Positions 41,414 through 50,000 of a stretch of 64,000 bases of DNA are shown one piece after another. Numbering within the stretch: the stretch's first letter is position 1; each line of letters begins with the position of its first letter. Below the pieces are notes generated by a model. It saw nothing but the letters and a program-made list of their open reading frames with translations, did not search any database and was not told the origin of the DNA. This DNA is from Deltaproteobacteria bacterium (lineage in GTDB: Bacteria > Myxococcota_A > Polyangia > Polyangiales > Polyangiaceae): assembly GCA_016218915.1 (NCBI GenBank), contig JACRCQ010000071.1, positions 1 through 64,000 on the forward strand, in the 5' to 3' direction. The position numbers and the translations under genes were made by a program.

Positions 41414-42565
41414 TCAGTTGCACCGATAGACCTGGTAGTAGTTGCTCCAGTAGCACCCGCCGCTGCAGCACTCGTGGCAATCGCTGCTGCACGAGGCACC
41501 GCCGGGACGGCAGCACTTGCCGCCCCAGCAGTTGTTGTAGCAGCAGTCGGAGTGGTTCTGGCAGGCTTCCCCGGTGTAGATCCCGCACTGGTTCGGCTTG
41601 CTGGTTCCGCAGCACTTGAACGGCGCGCAGCAGTCCAGGTCCTTGTTCTGGCTGCAGTCGCCCCCGCCGAACTTGCAGCACGGGGCGAGGTCCTGCCAGG
41701 CGCAGCTGGCGCTGCACTGCTGAGGCTTGGACGACCCTGAGGCGCAGCCTGCGGTTTCGCTCTTGGTGTTGCCCGGATGGCATCCCTCGCCACCGCAGGC
41801 GCCGTAGGGGCCCCACGTGCAGCTCGCGTCGCACGAACGTTCCTGCGAGCCGCAATCCCCGCACGATTGCTGGCCCTTTTCGGTTCCGCAGCCTGGACCG
41901 GTGCAGCTTCCGGTGGCTTCCCACTGGCATGACGGACTGCAGGTTGTCGCGCGGGCTCCACCTCCGCAGTCGCCGCACGGCTCCGTGCCTGTCTCGCCTG
42001 GCGTGCAGGCCCCTTCTCCGGTGCATTCGCCCTGAGGCTGGAACTTGCATGTGGCGTCGCACAGGACCGGACGCGTTCCGCACTTGCCGCAAAGCCCGGT
42101 CGCCGATTCGTTCGGCTTGCATTCCCCTTCGCCCGCGCAGGTGCTCCAGGTCGACCAGGTGCATCCTGCGAGGCAGGAGCGGGACTGGCTTCCGCAATTG
42201 CCACACGCCTGCTGCTCGGTGTCGCCTGGGGCGCACAAGCCCCCGCCGGTGCACGCGCCAAAGGGGCCCCACTGGCAGTTGGTCCCGCACGATCGTTCTT
42301 GCGACGCGCAGTTGCCGCACGACTGCTTGTGGGTTTCTCCCGGAACGCACGCTCCACAGGCACTTCCTGCGGTGCCGGCGCTGCCGCCGCTGCCAGCCAC
42401 GCCGCCGGATCCGCCTTTGCCGCCGTCCGCAGGCGTGGCGCTGGCGTCCGGCAGCTCAGCGAGCTCTCCGTGCGTCTGCAGCGAGCATGCAACGAGTCCG
42501 TTCGCACCTGCAACGATCGCAGCGGTCATCCAGATGGCGAAGCTCGCGCGGTACCCTGAGCCCAT
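41414..42565 (-). CDS. Cys-rich repeat lipoprotein
   Basis: This 383-residue protein has a signal peptide and lipobox LVAC, a short Gly/Ser linker, and about six repeats of some 40 residues with the pattern C-x-PG-x-T/N ... Q-x-CGNCGSQ-x-RSC ... C-x-W-x3-G-x-C (examples: CGNCASQERSCGTNCQW, CGNCGSQSRSCLAGCTW, CGDCGSQERSCDASCTW). Over 60 Cys in all, so it must be exported and oxidised. The last 95 residues change to a knottin-like pattern (DCCAPFKCC, SDCCYNNCWGGKCC). Its role is unknown; surface adhesion or a toxin-like function are possibilities. Confidence 0.65.
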   Translation of the reverse strand: MGSGYRASFAIWMTAAIVAGANGLVACSLQTHGELAELPDASATPADGGKGGSGGVAGSGGSAGTAGSACGACVPGETHKQSCGNCASQERSCGTNCQWGPFGACTGGGLCAPGDTEQQACGNCGSQSRSCLAGCTWSTWSTCAGEGECKPNESATGLCGKCGTRPVLCDATCKFQPQGECTGEGACTPGETGTEPCGDCGGGARATTCSPSCQWEATGSCTGPGCGTEKGQQSCGDCGSQERSCDASCTWGPYGACGGEGCHPGNTKSETAGCASGSSKPQQCSASCAWQDLAPCCKFGGGDCSQNKDLDCCAPFKCCGTSKPNQCGIYTGEACQNHSDCCYNNCWGGKCCRPGGASCSSDCHECCSGGCYWSNYYQVYRCN

Positions 42566-42929
42566 GCTGCAAGGCTACCAGTGGATTGCCCGAGGTACAA
42601 TTCGCGACGGGAGCGGTTCGTCCTCGGGCAAAAAGCGCCTTGCCTGGAAAACCAAGCGTTGGACACGTGCGGACGAAGGGTCTGCGCGACCTGGAGCTGT
42701 GGGGTCCTGGCGTTTCAGCCTGTGGCTAGCATGCAGTCTTCGTTCGACACGATCGATGCTGACTATGAAGGAGTCTGCCCTGCGAAGGACGCAGGCCAGG
42801 CGGCGCGGCAAGTGAGCATGGATCGAGCGCAGAGCCGCGTCCTGCGCCGAGCGCTGCGGGCCGCCGCCTTGACACGCCCCGGAGAATCGGATTGCATCAA
42901 ACTGGGTGCAGCTGCCTGCTGGAGGTGCC
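42566..42929. other. Divergent intergenic region
   Basis: This 364-bp gap separates two divergent lipoprotein genes and must hold their promoters. Open frames on both strands here are Arg/Ala-rich and lack start signals. GGAGG directly before 42930 is the only clear signal. I see no hairpin or tRNA. Confidence 0.4.
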
Positions 42930-44426
42930 ATGCGACGCTGGACTGGGACGATTCTTGGCTTGATTCTCGTACTCGGCTCGGGCGTCTGGTCGTGCTCGAG
43001 CGACGATTCCTCGGCCTCGTCGGGCGCTGGCGGCAGCAACGGCCACCTCTTCGATTCCGGCGCATTCAGCTTTCCCTACGATCACGATGCGGGCCCCACC
43101 AACAGCGCGCCAGGGACCGAGATCGGCAGCGCGCTCATCTCGACGGGCAGCATCGGCAGCTGGGACACCCAACCCCATGCTTTTGCATCGACGCTCTACG
43201 TGCGGCCTCCGGGACAGGCGTACGGGACGGGTGACGGGTCGAGCTGGACCAACGCCCTGGCCGGGCTGCCCGCCGCTTTCCAGCGCGATACCAGGTATTA
43301 TCTCGCCTCGGGCGAGTACTACGACGGCCCCTTCACCGATCGTTACTTCCACCACGAGTTCGAGGAGCCGCTGAACGGCGAGCAGTACATTGGCCTCTTC
43401 AAGGCCGTTGAGTCGGATCACGGACCAGGCGAAGGCTGGGACAGCTCGTTCGCGCAAGGTCCTGCGCGTCTCGGCCCGCTCGCAATCCTGTCGGGCTACC
43501 TCATCATCGACGGGCAGCAAGGGCTCGGAGGCAAGGGTGAGGACTTCGGTATCGAGATCTCGTCGCGTGATTGCGCCAACCGCCGGGACAGCCCGCTCAA
43601 CTTCCCCTGGAACAGCACGGCCACCAACGTCTCGCTGCGCCACGTCAACATCCAGGATTGCGGCCACCGCACGGATCCCACCAACCCATCCGAAGACGCG
43701 ATCTACACCTACACCGGGGGACTCACGCGCTTCGTGCTCAAGAGCAGCTTCGTGCACGACGCATTCCGGCGGCTGATCCTGATCCAGCTCGGCAAGGACA
43801 TCCTGCTCGAGGGAAATACCCTGGCCCGCGCCGGGCTTCAGCACGAAGCCGGCACCCTGAGCTTCCGCAACTCCCAGGACATTGCCATCCGCCGCAACGT
43901 GCTGGTCGATTCCTACGGCACCTTCATCGCGCTCCAGGACATCTCCAATGTCCAGCTCCACGGCAACGTGCTGCGCCGAACCCTCCAGGATTGGGAGGTC
44001 TGGGCCGCTATCGTGTTGTCTGGCACGTTCCAGGGAGTCACGGTCTACAACAACACCTTCTACAACCTTGCGGGCCTCAACGTGGGCGTGCGCGCCGACG
44101 ATGCACCGGCGTCCAGCCTGCTCGTGGCCAACAACCTCTGGGCAAGCTGTCGCGCGCCCCAGATCATGCTCAACGGTACGCATTCCTACAATGCGTTCTT
44201 TGACAACTACCGGGACGCCACGCTTCTCGACGACCAGATCGCAGAGGACACGAAGCAGGTGATCACTGCAGATCCGTTCGCGGCAGCAGCCAGCGGCGAT
44301 CTGCGATTGTCAGGGCCGACCGAGCCGGGCACGACCCTGGCTGCGCCCTACGACATCGACCTGGCTGGTCAGACGCGCGCCGCAGACGGGGTGTGGGATC
44401 GAGGCGCCTACGAGTACTTGAAGTAG
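42930..44426 (+). CDS. Right-handed beta-helix lipoprotein
   Basis: This 498-residue protein is exported (signal ending VWSC, a weak lipobox) and has the beta-helix pattern of the protein at 5907-7478: the early LYVRPPGQAYGTGDGSSWTN, then coils VSLRHVNIQDCG, ILLEGNTLARAG, IAIRRNVLVDSYG, VQLHGNVLRRT, VTVYNNTFYNLAG and LLVANNLWAS. The end RGAYEYLK is a common closing motif. Such domains bind or cleave polysaccharides; Asp/His residues are present but I cannot place an active site. GGAGG lies 6 bases before ATG 42930 and sets the start. Followed after 21 bases by the Cys-rich gene, so probably an operon. Confidence 0.75.
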   Translation: MRRWTGTILGLILVLGSGVWSCSSDDSSASSGAGGSNGHLFDSGAFSFPYDHDAGPTNSAPGTEIGSALISTGSIGSWDTQPHAFASTLYVRPPGQAYGTGDGSSWTNALAGLPAAFQRDTRYYLASGEYYDGPFTDRYFHHEFEEPLNGEQYIGLFKAVESDHGPGEGWDSSFAQGPARLGPLAILSGYLIIDGQQGLGGKGEDFGIEISSRDCANRRDSPLNFPWNSTATNVSLRHVNIQDCGHRTDPTNPSEDAIYTYTGGLTRFVLKSSFVHDAFRRLILIQLGKDILLEGNTLARAGLQHEAGTLSFRNSQDIAIRRNVLVDSYGTFIALQDISNVQLHGNVLRRTLQDWEVWAAIVLSGTFQGVTVYNNTFYNLAGLNVGVRADDAPASSLLVANNLWASCRAPQIMLNGTHSYNAFFDNYRDATLLDDQIAEDTKQVITADPFAAAASGDLRLSGPTEPGTTLAAPYDIDLAGQTRAADGVWDRGAYEYLK

Positions 44427-44447
44427 CTTCAGGGAGAGCGAGAACTC

Positions 44448-45017
44448 ATGCATCGAACCACGCTGCGTCTGGCTGCCTGTGCTTGCCTGGGTTCACTTCT
44501 GCTGATCGCCGGTTGTGGAAGCGATTCCGATGCGAGCGGCGCTGGTGCGTCCAACTCGGGAGAGACAGCCTGCCGGTACACCGACGCGGGTTGCGCGCTG
44601 TCCTGCGGCGACAGCTGCGAGCCGGAATGCATGTACGTCAAAGGCGTCTGCGACATCACGTGCGGCAAGGACTGCTCGCCCGTCTGCCGGGACACGATCA
44701 ACTTTGGTCCCTGCAACATGGTGTGCGGCGACAACTGCGACCCCTACTGCTGGATTGGCGAAGTGTGCAATCTGAAGTGCGGCACCAGCTGCACCGCGCG
44801 CTGCAGCTATGTGCAGAGCTGCAACTTCACCGTGGGGGACAACTCTACGGTAGCGTGCCTGCTCGACGAGTATTGCGTGGTGGGGTGCACGGGCTCCTGC
44901 CACGTGGGCTGCACGCAGACGCCGGTCTGCCAGGTCACCTGCCAGCAGGGAAACCCCGTGACTTGCACGGATGGCACCCTTGGGTGCGGCAGCGGCTGCA
45001 GCCTATCGCTGCGGTAG
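44448..45017 (+). CDS. Cys-rich lipoprotein with CGxxCxPxC repeats
   Basis: This 189-residue protein has lipobox IAGC and about six short repeats centred on CGDSCEPEC, CGKDCSPVC, CGDNCDPYC, CGTSCTARC and related CTGSCHVGC, each following a variable arm of some 15 residues. With 33 or so Cys it must be oxidised outside the cytoplasm. The short regular repeats suggest a disulfide-stapled rod. Probably cotranscribed with the beta-helix gene. Function unknown. Confidence 0.6.
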   Translation: MHRTTLRLAACACLGSLLLIAGCGSDSDASGAGASNSGETACRYTDAGCALSCGDSCEPECMYVKGVCDITCGKDCSPVCRDTINFGPCNMVCGDNCDPYCWIGEVCNLKCGTSCTARCSYVQSCNFTVGDNSTVACLLDEYCVVGCTGSCHVGCTQTPVCQVTCQQGNPVTCTDGTLGCGSGCSLSLR

Positions 45018-45060
45018 AAGACGGCACGATGGCCAGGGAAGTGCCGAGACGGGGAAGCAC

Positions 45061-45417
45061 TCACGCGCGAGTGACGGAGTACGCGACGGCGCCCGCGATG
45101 GCACCGAGCAACAGGCAGGCGAGGAACCCCAGGAACGAGTACAGGAATCGCTTCTGGAGCACCTGGCCGCGGGGAGTGTAGTTCTCGGCCCGAAATGCCT
45201 CGATGCCGCGGAAAAGCATCGTCACGAAGCTGACACGCCCGCTGAGATGCTGGAGCGCGAATAACCAGTGCAGGGCAGCGCTCAACCAGCACAATCCGGC
45301 CAGCGCGGCAAAGGGAGCGTAGACCCAACCCATGGGCCAGAAGCTAGACGAATCGCCAAGAAAGAGCCATGCCATTCGTGCGATTCCCGCGGCCCTTGCA
45401 GGGTTGGTGGCTGCCAT
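45061..45417 (-). CDS. Small membrane protein, unknown function
   Basis: About 118 residues with two or three membrane helices (YAPFAALAGLCWLSAALHWLF; FLYSFLGFLACLLLGAIAGA) separated by a charged loop (FRGIEAFRAENYTPRG). The family is not recognised. The start is uncertain: ATG 45417 gives a basic N-terminus, and ATG 45375 begins nearer the first helix (MAWLFLGDSS). The region upstream holds two inverted-repeat elements. Confidence 0.5.
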   Translation of the reverse strand: MAATNPARAAGIARMAWLFLGDSSSFWPMGWVYAPFAALAGLCWLSAALHWLFALQHLSGRVSFVTMLFRGIEAFRAENYTPRGQVLQKRFLYSFLGFLACLLLGAIAGAVAYSVTRA

Positions 45418-45423
45418 CAAGCG

Positions 45424-45480
45424 TCGGGATCCAGTCGATCCCGGACGGCCCCTGCTGTCGGGATCGATTCGATCCCGGAC
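45424..45480. repeat. Two copies of a 23-bp imperfect palindrome, 34 bp apart
   Basis: Copies at 45424-45446 and 45458-45480 share TCGGGATC-N5-to-7-GATCCCGGAC. The second has perfect 7-bp arms CGGGATC and GATCCCG around a 5-base centre. They lie between a leftward small membrane gene and the rightward gene at 45613, so they may be regulator binding sites or paired hairpins. Confidence 0.65.
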
Positions 45481-45612
45481 CCTCGGCTTGCCCTGGTTAT
45501 TGCCTGCATTTCGTCACGCCAAGCGGTGGCACGGCAATTGATCACTTGAGGTGCATTCGCGTCCTGTCTTCGTGAGCCGTTGCAGACTCCCCTTACCTTC
45601 AAGGAGGACCGT

Positions 45613-46923
45613 GTGAAGATCTTCGCCCAGCTTGCGCTCGCTACTTGCTTGATCGTCTCTGCCACAACCGCCTTCGCCCAGGCAAACCCCGCGCAGCCTG
45701 CACCACCCACCAGCGCAGCGGCGTCCGCGCCCCCGGCCCTGGCCTCGCCTCCCACCCCGACCGCGCCGAGCGCTTCCCAAGCGCCCGCAGCGGTGCCGTT
45801 GCCTCCGACGCCGCAACCCGTGGCCGCTGCTCCCAAGGCGGCTCAGCCGGATCACGCAAAGCGCCTTCGCGAAGCCATGGTCTACTGCGACTCCGCCTAC
45901 GTCCACACAGAGTGCTTTCTCGTACGCGACAATCGGACCGTGCTGGTCACGTCGCTCTGGCCGGACATGGGGCGCCCTTTCGACGTATCGACGCTCATGC
46001 CGCCGCACGTAGCGGCGCAGTCGACGAGCGTGGAGGTCCTGACGGACGACGACGAGCTCGGCGTGTACAGCTACGTAGTGCACCTCGATCGGGATTTGCC
46101 GGGCGTCCCGCTCGTGTTCGCGCGCAATCGTCCCGTGCTCGGAGAAGAAGTGGTCTCGGGGCGCTACGAAGGCTCCAGCAAGCCCGTGGAGGTGATCCAT
46201 GCGCAGGTCGTCGCGCTCTCTGACGCGCACCTGGCCGTGTACGGGGTGCCATGGGACATGCCGCTGCTGAATCGATCCGGGGAGCTGGTCGGCATGAACC
46301 GGAGAGGGTTCGCGGGCCCGCCGGATCAAGTGCTGGCCAAGGCACAGCCGCGTGGCGCATCGGTCTGGCCGTTGATCGGATTCAGATTCGGCGGCGCGAG
46401 CGGCGGACCGTTCGGAGGCGGAGGCGCGCTGCTGAGCCTCGACCTCGGGATCACGCTCTGGGACAAGCTGAGCCTGGTCGGCAATGTCGGAGCGATCTTC
46501 TCTGGCAAGGAGAACGTATCGCTCCCAGCGCCCAAGGGGCTGGGACCCGGTACAACGGAGATCTACAAGAACACCCTTACCTTCGGGCTGGAGGCGCGAG
46601 GCAGGATCCGTCTTCCCGTGTCTGGAGCGGATCTGTACTTCGATCCTGTGATCGGCTTTCAGATGTTCAAAGCTGGCCCGACCGGAGGGAATGCCTTCTT
46701 CTCCGGAGATGCCGGGTGCAATCCGGCGGTGCAGGCTTGCGCGGTCACGGTCCGCGACGCCCAGCCCTACCTCGGGCAGTACTCGCGATGGGGCTACGGC
46801 CCGTCGATCGGTGCTGACCTGAGATTCAGCATCGCCTCCCTTGGATTCCGGTTCACCCCCAAGTCCCTTTCGCACGACCTTCCGAATACGTACATGGGGA
46901 TGTTCGGCATCAGCTTCCCTTGA
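45613..46923 (+). CDS. Outer-membrane beta-barrel protein with N-terminal soluble domain
   Basis: This 436-residue protein starts at GTG 45613, 5 bases after AAGGAGG. A signal peptide (cut after AFAQA) leads to a Pro/Ala linker (about 25-75), a small soluble domain (about 80-215: CFLVRDNRTVLVTSLWPD, NRSGELVGMNRRGF, the latter like the end of a trypsin-fold domain without the catalytic triad), and a C-terminal barrel (LLSLDLGITLWDKLSLVGN, LTFGLEARGRIRLPV, GPSIGADLRFSIASLGFRF). The final Phe-Pro is not the standard C-terminal Phe. It converges on the alpha-2-macroglobulin gene with a 79-bp gap. Function unknown. Confidence 0.6.
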   Translation: MKIFAQLALATCLIVSATTAFAQANPAQPAPPTSAAASAPPALASPPTPTAPSASQAPAAVPLPPTPQPVAAAPKAAQPDHAKRLREAMVYCDSAYVHTECFLVRDNRTVLVTSLWPDMGRPFDVSTLMPPHVAAQSTSVEVLTDDDELGVYSYVVHLDRDLPGVPLVFARNRPVLGEEVVSGRYEGSSKPVEVIHAQVVALSDAHLAVYGVPWDMPLLNRSGELVGMNRRGFAGPPDQVLAKAQPRGASVWPLIGFRFGGASGGPFGGGGALLSLDLGITLWDKLSLVGNVGAIFSGKENVSLPAPKGLGPGTTEIYKNTLTFGLEARGRIRLPVSGADLYFDPVIGFQMFKAGPTGGNAFFSGDAGCNPAVQACAVTVRDAQPYLGQYSRWGYGPSIGADLRFSIASLGFRFTPKSLSHDLPNTYMGMFGISFP

Positions 46924-47002
46924 CCCTCGTGGGCTCCACCGCAACCTTCGAAGCTCTATACCCCTCGTTCGTGCTCACGATGGTCGTGGGGTAGACGCTC
47001 AG

Positions 47003-50000
47003 CTACATCGCCTGCAGACGCACGGGTTTCGTCTCTGCCCTGACCTCGGGCTCGTAGTAGAGATAGGCGATGGACGACGGCACCATGACGCGTGCCGGGC
47101 GCAGCGCGCGCATGCGCAGGTCGAACTCCAAGGGCCTGGCCTCGGTGAGGCGCGACAGGTACAGCGTCACCTTGCCTCGTTCCACGGAATAGCGCTGAAC
47201 GAGGGCGTCCTTGCTCTTGAGCAGCGCCTCCAGATCGTCGACCTCCACCTCGAATGCAGGAGGCGTCCCGATCTCGACCAGGGGTACCCGGGCGTCCTCC
47301 TTGCCCTTCCACGCGAGCTTGATCCGGCAAGACGTCGTTGCGCCCGGCGTGACCGATTCGGAGGAGAACCCCACGTCGAGCGCCAGCGCGGCTCCGGTCG
47401 GTCGCTGCCATGGAACGTAGTGCGCGCCAACGAGCTGGTAGGAGATGTCGCCCCCTCCGGTCGCGCGCAGCTCGACCGAGTGATTCCCTGTCGTTGCGAA
47501 TCGGCGAAGGCTGATCAAGCGGTGGACGTCCCTCGCTCTCGGCTCCATCGTGAAGGTCTCCACAGGCTGGCCGTCCGCCAGCACGGTGATGTCCTGCGGA
47601 TCCTTGGGCGCAGGCTTCGCCTCGTCGAGCAAGGCGCGCATGGCAGCGATCGTGGCTTGCGTGGTGGACCACGTTCCGTAGGAGCCCCGTCGCGCGACGA
47701 GCCAATCGAGCGCACCTGCGCGAAGCTCGGGCTGCATCCCGGCAACTGCCAGGGCGTGCGTCGCAAGACCAGTGACCTCCACCTCCATGGAGTTGCCGTA
47801 GGAGTACAGCACGCCGACATGCTTCGAGGTCCAATGCGCGCCATCCTCGCCTCGTAGGGCGAGAGGAACGATTCGATCCAGCAGCGCGCGCGCTTCGTTC
47901 GTCCGCCCCCCGGCAAGAAGCGCATTGGCCCGCAGCGTGAGCGAATACGGATCGTTGAGGTCAGGGCCGCTTGCATTCGCCACGGTGTCGAGCACGCTGG
48001 CGAGCCGGGAATCCTTCTGCGGCGCAGGCGACGATTCCGCGAGAGCCCATGCGACGTATGCGGTCGTGAGAATGTCGTCGTCTTCAGGCTTCCTGTCGTT
48101 GACAGCGTAGTAGTACGCCTTCGTCCAGCCCCCGGTCGGGGTGCGCTGCTTGAGGAGCCAGTCGCGCGTCCGTTCCATCAGGGCTTCGTCCACAAGCGCA
48201 ACGCGCGCCATGTCTGCGAACTCCATCAGCCCATAGGCGGTGAGCGTGGTGGACGCAGGACTCGAGCCGTACAGCGAGAAGCCACCGCCCGATACTTCGA
48301 AGGATACGAGCCTCTGGTAGCCCGCTGCGATGTACCGGCGCGCCTTGCTCTCGAGCTCCGGGCTCGCATTCTTCGTCCGGGCAAGGAACTCCAGCGCGAG
48401 CACGCTCGGGTAGGTGGTGGACGATACCTGCTCGAAGCAGCCGTGCGGCATGCGGAACACGCCGTCGAGCCCCTCGCTGATCTGGCTCAGCGGACCGCCG
48501 TAGACCTTCACGTACAGATCATTGCCCCCATCTATGGCATTGGCCGGCAGCTCGAGCTTCGAGGTTGCTGACCCGATCAGGCGTCCGTTGATCGCTCGCA
48601 TCACCGATAGCCCGTTGGGCGTCACGCTGATCGTGCGCTCGATCGCGTCTCCGCGAGAGGCTGACGTCGCCTGCAGCCGCACCTTGCGCTCGCCAGCCTT
48701 GTCCGCGCGCACCGCGAACCGGAAGCCTCGCGTCTCGTGCGGGGCGAGGTGGATCGCCGTCTTCGATGGCCCCACGGTCGAGATCCCGTCGCCCTGCAGC
48801 TCGAGCGTGACGTCCTGCGGACCCTGCATGTAGCTGTAGACCGTCACTGGCACGGCGAGCTCGTCGCCTTGCGTGAGAACCGGGGGCAGGGACGCCTCGA
48901 CGAAGAAGTCCTGCATGACCACGAGCGGAATCGAGGTGTTACCGAGCTGTCCGCCTCGTCCCACAGCGCTCAGGCCGAACCGCCAGGTCGTGATCGAATC
49001 TGCGAACGGCACCTTGATCGTTGCCCGGCCTGCGTCGTCGGTGATCACCTCAGGTGCCCACAGCAGCGTCTCGGGGAAGTAGTCGCGGACCACGGGCCCG
49101 GCGGTCGCACCGCCCTCGCCTTTGGCCGCAGGTGCCGCAGCAGCGCGCCCGCCGCCAGGCGCCCGCGCGTTGGGATTTCCCATCGATCCTTCCTCGCCCT
49201 TGGCTCGTGTGCCCGTGCCCCCTTCCTTGTTGTCCGCCCGGTCTTCCGAGATCTGCTCGGTCTCCATCTGCTCCATCATGTATTCGGCCCAGTCCTGGTT
49301 TCGATGCTTGCAGTGCCCGATGAGCACTGGAACCAGGCAGACCAGCGTAACGGGTAGTCCTACGAAGCTTGCGCGGCTCGTCAGCAACCACACGCGGCCT
49401 CGACGCGTGACAGGACGCAGCAGCCCCTGGCGGATGACGGAAAGGAATCCGAACGTGACCTGTGCGCCCGCTGCAATGAACACCGGCAGAAGCAAGGCGC
49501 TCTTGCTGTAGCCGAGCACGAGCCCGAGCCGTTTCCCCTCATCGGCCAGCACCAGCAGCACTGCCAGATGCCCGAAGAAGCTCGCGAACGGCAGGAGCGT
49601 GAGCACGCGGCGCAGCGACGTGGCCTCGGTCCCATCGAGCGCCCGGCGAACGCGCAGCACGGCGCGAAGCAGCAGAACGGCGCAGAAGGGCGCGAGGATG
49701 AGCCAGGCGCCGAGCAACGTGCGCTCGTTGGATCGTCCTGAGCTTCCGAAGATCTGGCTCGCAGCCATGCTCATGCCGGCAAGGATCGGCGGCGCCAGGA
49801 CTGCCAGCAGCCAGTCTGCGAGCAGCCCTCTGGTTTCTTGCTTGAGGCGTGCGGCGTCGGCTTGCCCTACGCTGCCGCCTTGTCCCGCTGCCGAGGCAAC
49901 GAGCAGCAGCGGTCGTCGAAACCGCGATATTCCGTAGAGCCCGAATGCCACGAAGGCGCAGAGCGCCATGCCGACCACCAGGAGAATCGCCCAGGCCGCG

